A DNA stretch of 55,372 nucleotides. Origin: Syntrophobacterales bacterium. GTDB taxonomy: Bacteria; Desulfobacterota; Desulfobaccia; Desulfobaccales; 0-14-0-80-60-11. Below the pieces are notes generated by a model. The model was not told where the DNA came from, searched no databases, and was given only the letters and a program-made list of their open reading frames with translations. Both the position numbers and the translations under genes were made by a program. This document shows positions 25,969 to 35,713 of the stretch, piece after piece; positions within the stretch are counted from its first letter, which is position 1, and each line of letters starts with the position of its first letter. The stretch is from assembly GCA_020060385.1 (NCBI GenBank), contig JAGVAH010000010.1:1-55372 (forward strand), read 5' to 3'.

Positions 25969-28900
25969 TTAGGGGGTATCCAACACCTCCCTCACTTTCT
26001 GCACTAAAGCCTGCACCCGGAAGGGCTTGGCAATAAAATTGACCTTAGAGTCAAGAACCCCATGATGGACTATGGCATTTTCCGTATAGCCCGACATATA
26101 GAGCACCTTCATTTTCGGATGCACCAGCTTTAGCCTTTCGGCCAGGACGCTACCACTGATCTTGGGCATCACCACATCGGTCAGCATTAAATCTATGGGA
26201 GCCTTTTCCTGCTCACAAATCAACAGAGCCTCGCCGCCTTGTGCAGCTTCCAGCACCTTAAACCCATACTTGCGCAGGCCTATGGAGGTCAATTCCCGCA
26301 GAGCGGCATCATCTTCCACCACCAGGATAGTTTCTTTCCCTTCCAGGGGGGTGGGGGCCGCAGACTTTGACTTAAGATCTTTTATTTTTTCTTCCACCCG
26401 GGGCAGATACACTTTAAAAGTTGTGCCTTGTCCGGGCTCACTGTAAACCCAGATATGGCCGCCACTCTGTTTGACGATCCCATAGACGGTGGCCAGGCCT
26501 AAGCCGGTGCCTTTGCCGATCTCCTTGGTGGTATAAAAGGGTTCAAAAATGTGGGCAAAGGTATCCGCATCCATCCCCACCCCATTATCGCGTATCGCCA
26601 GCATCACATGAGGACCGGGGGTGACGCCCTCGTGCCTCCCGGCATAATCCTTGTCCAGATAAACGTTGGCGGTTTCAATGGTCAATCTGCCCCCTTGAGG
26701 CATGGCATCCCGTGCATTTATCGCCAGATTCATGATGATCTGTTCGATCTGGCTGGGATCGACCTTAACCAGATCAAGTTCCTCGTCAATAAGGGCGATC
26801 AGATCAATGTCTTCGCCGATCAAGCGCCGCAGCATCTTGTCTATATCAATGACCACATCGTTGAGGTTGATCACCCGGGGTTGTAAAATCTGTTTGCGGC
26901 TAAAGGCTAACAACTGGTTAGTCAGTTGGGCTCCCCGGAGTGTAGCTTTCGTGATCTCTTCCAATAATGAGTACAGAGGATCTTCTTTTCGAAGATCCAC
27001 CATCATAATTTCGCTGTAACCCATAATAGCGGTGAGTAGGTTGTTAAAATCGTGGGCTACTCCTCCCGCAAGCCGCCCCACCGCTTCCATCTTTTGGGCC
27101 TTTAAAAGTTGTTCCTCCATGTTCCGTTTCTCGGTTATGTCCCGAGCTACACCGAACATCAGTTTTTCTTCCTGCAAAGGAAAGGAGTTCCAGGAGATCC
27201 AGCGGTAGGAGCCATCCTGACACTGGTAGCGGTTCTCAAATTGTATCACAGGATTGCCTTTTCTTAGTCGGTCACCTGCGGCTATGGTAGCAAGACGATC
27301 CTCAGGATGCACAAAATCCAACCAAGAGCGGCTTAATAATTCCGTCTCCGGCCACCCCAGAGTTTTGCTCCAGGCCGGGTTTATCTGCTTGAAGAACCCA
27401 TCAAACCCGGCAACACACAGCATGTCCATGGACATATTAAACAGGCGGTCACGTTCTTCTTCTAAACTTTTGCGATCAGTAATATCAAAAAAGACCCCGC
27501 TGATATGATCAATCTTGCTTTTAGAATCATAGATAATCCGGTTCATGGCCTGAACCCAGCGAACCTCCCCGTTCTTTTTGCGGATGCGGTGTTCGGTGAC
27601 ATAAGAACCATCACCTTCCCGGGCCTCAAGGAGAAGCTTTTTCGCCTGGTCAATATCTTCAGATAAAATAAGGTCCATCCATGTTTTCTTGCGAGTATTA
27701 AATTCCTCCATGGAATATCCGGTGATTTCTTCAATCTTCTGGTCGAAGCATTCCAGGCTCCAATCTGTATAGCCCTTATAGACCACCGCTGGAACTTGTT
27801 GCACCAACTGGCGATATTGTTCTTCGCTTTTGAGCAATTCCTCTTCTGCCCTTTTGCGCTCAGTGATGTCTCTAAAAAAACCAACTACATAAGTGTTTCC
27901 AGTCAATTCTATGAGGAATGAGTTTATATCCGCGTAAAAAATACTGCCATCCCTTCTCTTAACCGGAATATCTGTTACAAAAATAGTGTCTCCCCGAACC
28001 AGTTTGTCAAAACGATCCAGAACCTCCGGCAGGTTTTCCTGAGGATGGATGTCTTCCACTTTCATCTTAAAAAGTTCTGCGAAACTATATCCCAGCATTT
28101 GAGAGATCATTTCGTTGCCTAAAATAAACATTTTGGTCTTGATATCAGCCAAAAGAATGCCATCTCTGGCGTTATTGAAAACTCCCCTGAATTTTTCCTC
28201 TGATTGGCCCAGGGCTTCCTCTGCTTTTTTGAGTTCATCGATATATGAAACCAAATCGCCTCGCAGGCGCTCATTCTCCAGGGCCACCTGGGCCCCGTAA
28301 GATAATTGGCGATCTATCACCAAGATGGTGACCATATAGTTATTGTGGCGGTTGATTCCCTCATCGGTCAGCCCGTGCTCGCCGAAACTATAAAATCCCG
28401 CTATCGGCATCTTTGGTGCTAAAGTCTGAATGTTATGGATTGCTTCGTGGTCTTTATCTCCTAACAGTTGAGACCGGAGGGCACAAGGGAAGACCAAGGT
28501 CAAAGCAGGATCGCTGATGTGACCATGAAGAAGGGCTTTATGGAAAGCCGCTGGGCCGGCGGACAGCAGGTCATCCGGGTTTCCCTCCATTATCGCTAAG
28601 ACAGTGCCTTCAGACACGGGCTGGGCAAACCGCACTCCCCCGGCTGGCGTGAAAAAACTGGCCACATTGATGCTATATTCACCATAGCCTACGGAGGTTC
28701 CCACCGGACGTCCGGTGGCTAAAGTCAGGTGTTTACCTGCAAGGGCTTCCTGAGAGGTGCCCTGCATGCGGCTATAAATTTCGGCCGCAGGTTGGCCGTC
28801 CAACTCCAGCACTTGATGATTGCTAGTGCTGGTGACCGTTGCTATTTGATTAGTGGGGCGAAAGCCGTGGGCCATGGCGAGGCCGAAGCGCAATTGGGTC

Positions 28901-29529
28901 TCAAAAATCGCCACCAGCATACTATCGGGGTAGGCCCGTTGGCCCCAAAGCACGTAATTGGTTTCTAACCGCCAGTCATCGGCCGCGGCGCCCCCAAAGA
29001 GAGGAACACGCCCCGTGGACAACCTTTTGAGTTCTTCCAGAATCTCGAAACTGCGGGAATCGGAGACCCTGGTGTTGCCTGGGGTAAATAAGAGCCCGAA
29101 AACGGATTTCCCCTGCAGGGTCAGTTCCGGCCAAATGCTGCTGTCTTGAAGAGAAAAAAAGGGGGCTACTTCTGGCACACTCACCGCCTGGATCACCGCT
29201 TGCTGCCAGTCCCGGGAAACACCCTGTCCCACTCCCACCCGCACTCGCAAATAGGGTGAAGCCAAGGCGACTACCACCACACTCTCCCGATGCTGCCCGT
29301 TGCAGATCTCACCTGCCGTGGTGGCACCCAGCAACGGAACTTCACCTACTTCGTTATGAATGCCCCGAAGAAGCTCCTCCAGGTTATAGCGCACCGACGC
29401 GAAAATCAGCATCGCTGAAATTCGCCTTTTATCGATTCCCTTTATAGCCTCTTTAGCAGCCTCTGCTCCTACAGCATAGGCACTATCTCCTTTGGAAGCG
29501 CCATAGCCAACTTCAAGGGTAACGTCCAT
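25969..29529 (-). CDS. FIST-PAS hybrid histidine kinase
   Basis: A 1186-residue cytoplasmic sensor. Residues about 1-390 form FIST N and C domains ([29 protein letters not shown]), predicted small-ligand sensors often thought to bind amino acids. A short coiled coil leads to three PAS/PAC domains (about 430-800; each ends in an ITERKRAEE- or ITDRK-like linker). The kinase core has the phospho-acceptor His in [11 protein letters not shown], the N box [14 protein letters not shown] and G boxes DNGVGMD and [13 protein letters not shown]-terminal receiver has the Asp in MLTDVVMP. No transmembrane segment, so the stimulus is internal. No separate response regulator adjoins it. GAGGAT precedes the ATG. 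Confidence 0.92.
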   Translation of the reverse strand: MDVTLEVGYGASKGDSAYAVGAEAAKEAIKGIDKRRISAMLIFASVRYNLEELLRGIHNEVGEVPLLGATTAGEICNGQHRESVVVVALASPYLRVRVGVGQGVSRDWQQAVIQAVSVPEVAPFFSLQDSSIWPELTLQGKSVFGLLFTPGNTRVSDSRSFEILEELKRLSTGRVPLFGGAAADDWRLETNYVLWGQRAYPDSMLVAIFETQLRFGLAMAHGFRPTNQIATVTSTSNHQVLELDGQPAAEIYSRMQGTSQEALAGKHLTLATGRPVGTSVGYGEYSINVASFFTPAGGVRFAQPVSEGTVLAIMEGNPDDLLSAGPAAFHKALLHGHISDPALTLVFPCALRSQLLGDKDHEAIHNIQTLAPKMPIAGFYSFGEHGLTDEGINRHNNYMVTILVIDRQLSYGAQVALENERLRGDLVSYIDELKKAEEALGQSEEKFRGVFNNARDGILLADIKTKMFILGNEMISQMLGYSFAELFKMKVEDIHPQENLPEVLDRFDKLVRGDTIFVTDIPVKRRDGSIFYADINSFLIELTGNTYVVGFFRDITERKRAEEELLKSEEQYRQLVQQVPAVVYKGYTDWSLECFDQKIEEITGYSMEEFNTRKKTWMDLILSEDIDQAKKLLLEAREGDGSYVTEHRIRKKNGEVRWVQAMNRIIYDSKSKIDHISGVFFDITDRKSLEEERDRLFNMSMDMLCVAGFDGFFKQINPAWSKTLGWPETELLSRSWLDFVHPEDRLATIAAGDRLRKGNPVIQFENRYQCQDGSYRWISWNSFPLQEEKLMFGVARDITEKRNMEEQLLKAQKMEAVGRLAGGVAHDFNNLLTAIMGYSEIMMVDLRKEDPLYSLLEEITKATLRGAQLTNQLLAFSRKQILQPRVINLNDVVIDIDKMLRRLIGEDIDLIALIDEELDLVKVDPSQIEQIIMNLAINARDAMPQGGRLTIETANVYLDKDYAGRHEGVTPGPHVMLAIRDNGVGMDADTFAHIFEPFYTTKEIGKGTGLGLATVYGIVKQSGGHIWVYSEPGQGTTFKVYLPRVEEKIKDLKSKSAAPTPLEGKETILVVEDDAALRELTSIGLRKYGFKVLEAAQGGEALLICEQEKAPIDLMLTDVVMPKISGSVLAERLKLVHPKMKVLYMSGYTENAIVHHGVLDSKVNFIAKPFRVQALVQKVREVLDTP

Positions 29530-30061
29530 GATATAAATCCTCAGGAATGACGCTTGGGGAGGTTAGCGTCTACCGCCTGCTAATATTCGCCGGGTGGCCC
29601 CCCAATATGGTACGTATCGCCGTTCCATAAATAGAAAAGAAAAGATTGCCAACCACTTAACAACGGTCCATCAGAGGGATTTCCTCTTCTATTTACAAAG
29701 TTATATTTTGTGGAGACTGAGTTTAAATATTTACATGAAGATGTCAATCTATTTTTCGTCCGCAGAAGTCTCTAAGGGAAAGATCACTGTTTTCCTCTGA
29801 ACCTCTAAATAAGTTTCGGGGTTGCCAGTGGGAAGGTTTAGCCATTCCTGTAGAATAGGCCCATTGTCGTGAAGCAGACCAATCGAAGAGAGGCAGGGGG
29901 GTGAGTGGAAAAAGATTTTATGCGGCTTAGATCATTGTGAAGATGCGGGAAGCAAAGGTAGCCTTGGCGTAATGGCTAACGGCGGCCCATGTTTGCCTCC
30001 CTCGGGCATTGCCAATCATAACGTGGATATCCTGCCATTATCCGCCATTAATGATCCTCTA
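29530..30061. other. intergenic region, 532 bp
   Basis: Lies between the kinase start and the end of the cDPGS-like gene. AT-rich near 29620-29800. I find no gene with a start signal, no RNA gene and no clear repeat. Confidence 0.5.
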
Positions 30062-31390
30062 TTAAAATCGCGTACACGCGGTCATCCTCTTCTCCAGCAC
30101 CTTTGCCAGCGTCGGCTCCCCGTAATCCTGATATTCATAGCGCACCCGGATAGTGGGTTTATTGCAGCAGAGAAGGCGGTGGAAGTGGATGGGGGTGGAA
30201 AAGAGGACCAGGTCGGCGGGGGTGTTATTGATGGTCGCGGCCAGGTCCTGAATTTGCTGCTCACTGTAGCCCATGGCCGGAAGTACCGGGCCGATATGGG
30301 GATATTCTCGATAAACTCCTTGGAGCGTACCCACGGCAAAGGCCCGGGGGTCCATTATCCGGGCCGCGCCGCATTTTTCCGCAGCCAGATAACCGGCCCC
30401 GTAGGCCATGCCCCCATGGGTCAGGGTGGGGCCGTCCTCCACCACCAGCACGGTCTTGCCGTGAATCCGCTCCGGCTCCTTGACCAGGGCCGGCGACGCG
30501 GCCAGGAGGATATCCGCGCCCGGCGCGTTTTCCCTAATATGCCGGCGCACGATGTCGATATTGCCGGGAGCAGCCGCATCCACCTTGTTGATGATGGCGA
30601 TATCGGCCAGCAGCATGTTGATCTCCCCCGGGTAATAGGCCAATTCATGCCCCGGCCTTAAGGGGTCAAAGAGGACCACGTGCAAGTCGGGTCGGAAAAA
30701 GGGAGTGTCATTGTTGCCGCCGTCCCAGACAATGATGTCCGCCTCCTGCTCCGCCCGGGCCAGGATGCGGCGGTAATCGACGCCCCCATAGACGACGATG
30801 CCCTGGTCCACCAGGGGCTCGTATTCCTCCCGCTCTTCGATGGTTATCCGGTACCGGGAAAAATCCGGGAAGGCCCCGAAGCGTTGCACCACCTGCTCCT
30901 TAAGGTCCCCATAGGGCATGGGATGGCGCACCACCACCGTCTTTTTGCCCCAGCCCCCCAGGATCTCGCAGATCTTCCGGGTCGTCTGGGATTTGCCGCA
31001 CCCGGTCCTGACCCCACAGACCGCAATCACCGGCTTGGCGGCCGTGAGCATGGTCCGGGCCGCGCCGGGGAGGAGAAAATCAGCCCCCGCGGCCATTGCC
31101 AGGGAGGCCTTGTGCATCACTTCTTCATGGGGGACGTCGCTGTAAGAAAAAACCACCAGATCGACCTTTTTCTCCCGCACCAGAACGGCCAATTCCGCCT
31201 CCGGGTAGACAGGGATGCCTTCCGGGTAGAGGGAACCGGCCAGTTCCGGGGGATAGAGGCGGTGGGCCTCCAGGGGAATCTGGGCCGCGGTGAAGGCCAC
31301 CACCTGGTAAGCGGCATTATCCTTATATAGAACGTTGAAATTATGAAAATCCCGGCCCGCCGCACCCATGATGATGACCTTTTTTGGCAT
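30062..31390 (-). CDS. cyclic 2,3-diphosphoglycerate synthetase-like P-loop protein
   Basis: 442 residues of the COG2403 / cDPGS-related family. The N-terminal domain (MPKKVIIMGAAGRDFHNFN) looks Rossmann-like. A P-loop GVRTGCGKS sits at residues 126-134, followed by downstream NTPase elements (IIVWDGGNNDTPFF, then INKVDA, a G4-like guanine-binding motif). Archaeal relatives make the thermoprotectant cyclic 2,3-diphosphoglycerate; bacterial members are usually annotated as GTPases of unknown function. The start is ATG 31390. It appears monocistronic. Confidence 0.82.
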   Translation of the reverse strand: MPKKVIIMGAAGRDFHNFNVLYKDNAAYQVVAFTAAQIPLEAHRLYPPELAGSLYPEGIPVYPEAELAVLVREKKVDLVVFSYSDVPHEEVMHKASLAMAAGADFLLPGAARTMLTAAKPVIAVCGVRTGCGKSQTTRKICEILGGWGKKTVVVRHPMPYGDLKEQVVQRFGAFPDFSRYRITIEEREEYEPLVDQGIVVYGGVDYRRILARAEQEADIIVWDGGNNDTPFFRPDLHVVLFDPLRPGHELAYYPGEINMLLADIAIINKVDAAAPGNIDIVRRHIRENAPGADILLAASPALVKEPERIHGKTVLVVEDGPTLTHGGMAYGAGYLAAEKCGAARIMDPRAFAVGTLQGVYREYPHIGPVLPAMGYSEQQIQDLAATINNTPADLVLFSTPIHFHRLLCCNKPTIRVRYEYQDYGEPTLAKVLEKRMTACTRF

Positions 31391-31636
31391 TGCCGCTTCG
31401 CTCCCCTGGTTTCGATAAGCCGATTATAGCAGCAATTGCGGGAGCGCATGGAAAAGTTTCCGGATTTCTTTCCCCTCTAAGAGCTAAACCAGCTTCCCGG
31501 ACTGGCGCAAGGCATAGGGAATGCTTAATTGTCTTGATTAGAGAAGTCAGCGTCCACCTGCAGCCCTCTCCAGGGCGGACACTTGGGGCCGCGCCTGTAA
31601 AAAATTGATATTAAATGGCGGCTTGGTATAACTACC

Positions 31637-31664
31637 GATAACTGTTTTTAGTTTTTGGTTATGT
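31637..31664. repeat. heptad tract, unit GTTTTTA
   Basis: GATAACT, GTTTTTA, GTTTTTG, GTTATGT in phase. Confidence 0.55.
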
Positions 31665-31721
31665 GAGATATCCATTAAACAATAGTGACTGGCATAAATT
31701 TGCCCTGCCATGTGATTTTAT

Positions 31722-31787
31722 TTTGTCATCCTGAGCGAAGCGAAGGATCTAGATTCTTCGGTCGCTCCGCTCCCTCAGAATGACAAA
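31722..31787. repeat. 66-bp palindromic dispersed repeat, copy 1
   Basis: The ends TTTGTCATCCTGAG and CTCAGAATGACAAA are inverted repeats (13 of 14), with GAGCGAAGCGAAGGATCTAG inside. A related copy is at 50408-50478. Resembles widespread bacterial REP-like elements. Confidence 0.75.
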
Positions 31788-31818
31788 CCTTTTTCACTAT
31801 TGGGGAAAGGAAGGCAAG

Positions 31819-33237
31819 ATGATCAAAGGCTGTTTCATCAATAACAAATGGGTGGAAACCGGACAAAAGCTCCCGGTCCTCTCCCCCTGGTCCGGGGAGA
31901 AGGTGGGAGAGGTCTCCCTGGCGGGGGGCCAGGAATGGGAAGAAGCCATAGTTGCAGCCGTAAAAGCGGCCAGCGTTTTTAAATCCCTTTCCAGCCTGGA
32001 GCGCCAGCAGCTGCTGGCAAAGCTGGCCGCGGGGGTGAAGGAGCGCCAGGAGGAACTGGCCCAGATGATCGTGGCGGAGGGGGGCAAACCCATCACCTAC
32101 GCCCGGGGGGAGATGGGCCGGGGCGTGGTCACCCTCACCCTGGCTGCAGAAGAGGCCGCCAGAATCGGAGGCGAAGTCCTGCCCCTGGATTTGACCACGG
32201 CCACTAAGGGCCGCTGGGGCCTGACCCGGCGCTTCCCCCTGGGCCCGGTCCTGGGGATTGCCCCCTTCAATTTCCCCTTCAACCTGGTGGCCCACAAGGT
32301 GGGGCCGGCCCTGGCCGCGGGCAACCCCATCATCGTCAAGCCCGCGTCCGCCACCCCCCTGACCGCGCTCCTGCTGGGGGAGATCTATGGGCAGGCCGGC
32401 CTCCCTGCCGGGGGGTTGCAGGTCTTGCCCAGCTCTTCCCAGATGGCGGAAAAGTACGTGGGGGATGATCGTCTCCAGGCCCTGTCCTTTACCGGCAGCG
32501 CCGCGGTGGGCTGGCGGCTCAAGGGCCTGGCGGGGCGCAAAAAGGTGATCCTGGAACTGGGGGGTAACGCCGCCTGCATCGTGGATAAGGACGCTAACCT
32601 GGATCTGGCCGCCAGGCGGGCCGCCACCGGCGCCTTTTACCAGGCGGGGCAGGTGTGCATCGCGGTCAAGCGCCTCCTGGTGCACCAGGATATCTATGAG
32701 TCTTTTAAAGAAACTTTCCTCCAGGTCCTGAAAGAAAAGGTGGTGGCCGGGGACCCCCGCCGGCAGGAAACCGTGGTGGGGCCGCTCATTGACCAGGAGG
32801 CCGCGGCCAAGGTCAGGGAGCGGGTCCAGGAAGCCTTGGACCAGGGAGCCCGTCTCGTGGCCGGCAACCTGGGGGAGGGGACCCTCATGCCGCCCCTGGT
32901 GCTGGAGGAGGTGACCAGGGAGATGGCGGTTTGGCGGGAAGAGGTCTTCGGGCCGGTGGTGGTCCTGGCTCCCTGCGCAGATTTCCCCCAGGCCCTGGAG
33001 ATGGCCAATGACACGGTTTACGGGCTCCAGGCCGGGGTCTTTACGAATAATCTGGCCCACGTCTGGCAGGCCTTCGAGACCCTGGAAGTGGGGGGAGTGA
33101 TCCTCAATGATTCCCCGGCCTTCCGGTTGGACCATATGCCTTACGGCGGCGTCAAGGCCTCGGGCCTGGGCCGGGAGGGGCTGCGTTACGCCATTGAAGA
33201 GCTCACCGAAATGCGCCTGTTGGCCTTGAATGTCTGA
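31819..33237 (+). CDS. NAD(P)-dependent aldehyde dehydrogenase
   Basis: A 472-residue ALDH-superfamily enzyme that oxidises an aldehyde to an acid. Active-site residues are present: Asn155 (in APFNFPFN), Glu246 (LELGGN) and the nucleophile Cys280 (QAGQVCIAVKR), plus the Lys of the cofactor loop IIVKPASATP. The sequence flavour recalls lactaldehyde or glyceraldehyde-3-phosphate (non-phosphorylating) dehydrogenases. The start at 31819 is chosen because AAGGAAGG precedes it; an in-frame ATG at 31780 lies inside the palindromic repeat. The decarboxylase gene starts 87 bases downstream, suggesting they handle the same aldehyde. Confidence 0.93.
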   Translation: MIKGCFINNKWVETGQKLPVLSPWSGEKVGEVSLAGGQEWEEAIVAAVKAASVFKSLSSLERQQLLAKLAAGVKERQEELAQMIVAEGGKPITYARGEMGRGVVTLTLAAEEAARIGGEVLPLDLTTATKGRWGLTRRFPLGPVLGIAPFNFPFNLVAHKVGPALAAGNPIIVKPASATPLTALLLGEIYGQAGLPAGGLQVLPSSSQMAEKYVGDDRLQALSFTGSAAVGWRLKGLAGRKKVILELGGNAACIVDKDANLDLAARRAATGAFYQAGQVCIAVKRLLVHQDIYESFKETFLQVLKEKVVAGDPRRQETVVGPLIDQEAAAKVRERVQEALDQGARLVAGNLGEGTLMPPLVLEEVTREMAVWREEVFGPVVVLAPCADFPQALEMANDTVYGLQAGVFTNNLAHVWQAFETLEVGGVILNDSPAFRLDHMPYGGVKASGLGREGLRYAIEELTEMRLLALNV

Positions 33238-33324
33238 AGATCTCACGCAAAGGCGCAAAGACGCCATAAAGACAACCGGCTGCTGATAAGTGGCGAAAGA
33301 TGGTGCATCCAGGAGGATCGCGGC

Positions 33325-34992
33325 ATGAGTGAAACCTTGGTAGGGCATGTACTGAGGCGTTTAAAGCAACTGGGCATCAGGGAGGTCTTCGGGGTGCCTG
33401 GCGACTTCTCCTTCGGCATCAGCGATCCCATCTGCCAGGACCCGGAACTCCGCTGGATCGGCACCAGCAATGAGCTGAACGCGGCCTACGCCGCGGACGG
33501 CTATGCCCGCATCAAGGGCTTTGCGGCGCTGTGTACGGCCTTCGGCGTGGGTGAACTGAGCGCCATCAACGGCCTGGCCGGCTCCTACACCGAACATCTG
33601 CCCGTGTTCCATCTGGTGGGCATGCCCAATACCAAGACCCAGCGGGAACGGCGGCTGGTGCACCACACCCTGGGGAAAGGGGAGTTTGACGTCTTCCTGA
33701 GGATGGCCCAGCCCGCGGTTTGCGCCAGCTCTATTTTGACGCCGGAGAACGCGGCCAGCGAGATGGAGCGTCTGGTGACCGCGGCCATCAGCCATCGCCG
33801 CCCCGTATATCTGGGAATCCCCGCGGACCATGCCGCGGCCCGGCTGCCCCAGGGAGCGGCTGCGGTAAGACAGGTTCCCGCTCCCGCCACTGACCGGGAA
33901 GCGCTAAAGGAAGCGGTGGAGCTCATAGCCGCCAAGCTCGCCAAGGCCAGGACCGCGGCCATCCTGGCGGGTTACCTAATTACCCGCCTGGGGTGCCAGG
34001 AAGCGGCCCTGACCCTGGTGGAGGCCAGCAATCTTCCCTTTGCCACCATGTTCATGGACAAAACGGCCCTGGACGAAACCCATCCCCAATTCATCGGCAT
34101 GTACGACGGGCGCATCATGAATCCCGAAATCCGGGAGTTTATCGAGGACTGTGACTGCGTTCTGAACTTGGGCGCCCTGTGGAGCGATCTCAATACCGGC
34201 GCCTTTACCGCCCACATCGACCCGGCCAAGATGATGGCCGTGATGCATCACCACGTGCGGGTGGGCCGGGCCTTTTTCCCCAACATCGAGTTCTGCGACG
34301 CCCTGGAGGAGTTGACCCGGAAAGTAAGGAAGAAAAAAGTAACGGCCCCGCAGGTCCATGGATTAGGCGAGCCCCAGGGCGCTCCGGACGATAAGATCAC
34401 CCCGGCCTACCTCTATCCCCGCTGGGAGAAGTTCTTCCGGCCGGGGGACCTGGTCATGGCCGAGACGGGCACGGTGGCCATGGGCCTGGCCTTCGCCCGC
34501 ATGCCCCAGGGCTCGACCTTTCAGAACCAGCTCCTCTGGTGTTCCATCGGCTGGGCCACCCCTGCGGCCCTGGGCGCAGCCTTGGCGGAACCTGCCCGGC
34601 GCACCATCCTCATCACCGGGGAAGGCGCGCTGCAGATGACCCTCCAGGAGATCGGCCAATTCTGTCGGTACGGGTGTAAACCCATTATTTTTTGCCTGAA
34701 TAACCAGGGCTACCTGATTGAGCGGCTGCTCTGCAAAGACCCCATGGAATGTTACAACGACCTGGCGCCCTGGAACTACCAGCAATTGCCCGAGGTTTTG
34801 GGATGCCGGGATTGGTTTACGGCCAGGGCGGCCACCAACGCCCAGTTGGAGGCAGCCATGGAGCAGGCCGCCACCTGCGGCCGGGGCGCTTTCATCGAAG
34901 TGGTGACGGAGAAGATGGCGGCCCCCCCCATGGCCCTGAAGCTCCATGAATCCATCCAGACGCTTTATGGCCTGAAGCGCGTGGGTGAATAA
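33325..34992 (+). CDS. thiamine-diphosphate 2-oxoacid decarboxylase (pyruvate/indolepyruvate decarboxylase family)
   Basis: A 555-residue ThDP enzyme that splits a 2-oxoacid into an aldehyde and CO2. Hallmarks of the PDC/IPDC group are visible: Asp28 (VPGDFSF), the cofactor-activating Glu50 (SNELNAAYAADGYAR) and the catalytic His113-His114 pair (VHHTLGKGEFDVF). The ThDP/Mg motif reads GEGALQ...NNQGY, so the usual GDG aspartate is Glu, a conservative but unusual change. The substrate cannot be fixed: pyruvate, phenylpyruvate, indolepyruvate and branched-chain oxoacids are all possible. AGGAGG precedes the ATG. With the adjacent aldehyde dehydrogenase it would convert a 2-oxoacid to a carboxylic acid without CoA. 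Confidence 0.9.
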   Translation: MSETLVGHVLRRLKQLGIREVFGVPGDFSFGISDPICQDPELRWIGTSNELNAAYAADGYARIKGFAALCTAFGVGELSAINGLAGSYTEHLPVFHLVGMPNTKTQRERRLVHHTLGKGEFDVFLRMAQPAVCASSILTPENAASEMERLVTAAISHRRPVYLGIPADHAAARLPQGAAAVRQVPAPATDREALKEAVELIAAKLAKARTAAILAGYLITRLGCQEAALTLVEASNLPFATMFMDKTALDETHPQFIGMYDGRIMNPEIREFIEDCDCVLNLGALWSDLNTGAFTAHIDPAKMMAVMHHHVRVGRAFFPNIEFCDALEELTRKVRKKKVTAPQVHGLGEPQGAPDDKITPAYLYPRWEKFFRPGDLVMAETGTVAMGLAFARMPQGSTFQNQLLWCSIGWATPAALGAALAEPARRTILITGEGALQMTLQEIGQFCRYGCKPIIFCLNNQGYLIERLLCKDPMECYNDLAPWNYQQLPEVLGCRDWFTARAATNAQLEAAMEQAATCGRGAFIEVVTEKMAAPPMALKLHESIQTLYGLKRVGE

Positions 34993-35709
34993 GGCACGGG
35001 TACCGGGGCGCACCCCGTGGGCACGCTCAGGGGAAAAAAATCTTCACTGGTGGCTTGGCAGCAGGCAAACCGGCAACAATCCCTTTAAAAGTTAAAGACC
35101 CTGCATGAATAGCGGCTCCTTGCAGGATCTCGCCGTTCTTATAAAATTGCCTCTAGGCCCCAATAACGCCCTCCCTTTTTTTATATTCCCTTACTTAAAT
35201 AAAGCTTTGCCATGACCTTTTCCCATGATAAACCCTAGCCTGAGGCAAGGGAGTTACGCTTTAAATGGCAAAGGAAAACCCTTTATGCCGTTTCCCTGGA
35301 AACGCGGGATGGCTGGCTCCTTAAAAATCCAACTGCCTTTCATCTACAAGGTTCTCCTTTTTTTTCTCTTTTGCCTTGGCATCACCCTGCCCTCTCTCTT
35401 CCTGCTGCTGATCCCCGGCAGTCAACTGAGCAAACCATTCCTTTCCGCCTTGGCTGAAGACCCTATCTGGGATCCTCAAATAATTATTACCTGCCCTGGT
35501 GCGCCCCAGCCGCAGCCACCGATTCCGGCTGCTGCCGGCCAGACGGCTGGATCTTTCCAGGCCTGGGGGGCCTGCCTGCGGCTGGGCCCCAGGCCCCTCA
35601 CCCCCGGGCTCAGCCACGTTCACCTTGTCCCAGGTCTTGTTCCTCCAACGTTTTTCCCGAATCGGCTATGGTTGCCTGAAAAATTAGGTCCCCCAAGGAT
35701 GCGCCTAAC
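34993..35709. other. region between decarboxylase and PKD gene, 717 bp
   Basis: Contains a small GC hairpin just after the decarboxylase stop (CGGGG/CCCCG near 35005-35018) and one doubtful reading frame (35225-35713). Nothing else recognised. Confidence 0.4.
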
Positions 35710-35713
35710 ATGA
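35225..35713 (+). CDS. doubtful ORF, possible small membrane protein
   Basis: A 162-residue frame with one hydrophobic span (near 38-62, YKVLLFFLFCLGITLPSLFL) and a Pro/Gly-rich remainder without recognisable domain. In its favour, its stop overlaps the ATG of the PKD gene as ATGA. Against it, there is no clear ribosome binding site and the C-terminal composition is poor. Starts at 35285 or 35309 are equally possible. Confidence 0.3.
   Translation: MINPSLRQGSYALNGKGKPFMPFPWKRGMAGSLKIQLPFIYKVLLFFLFCLGITLPSLFLLLIPGSQLSKPFLSALAEDPIWDPQIIITCPGAPQPQPPIPAAAGQTAGSFQAWGACLRLGPRPLTPGLSHVHLVPGLVPPTFFPNRLWLPEKLGPPRMRLT

Larger units (their letters stand above)
31391..31818. other. intergenic region, 428 bp, with repeats
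   Basis: Divergent region before the aldehyde dehydrogenase gene. Holds a heptad tract (31637-31664) and a palindromic repeat (31722-31787) only 31 bases before the ATG. No gene seen. Confidence 0.55.
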
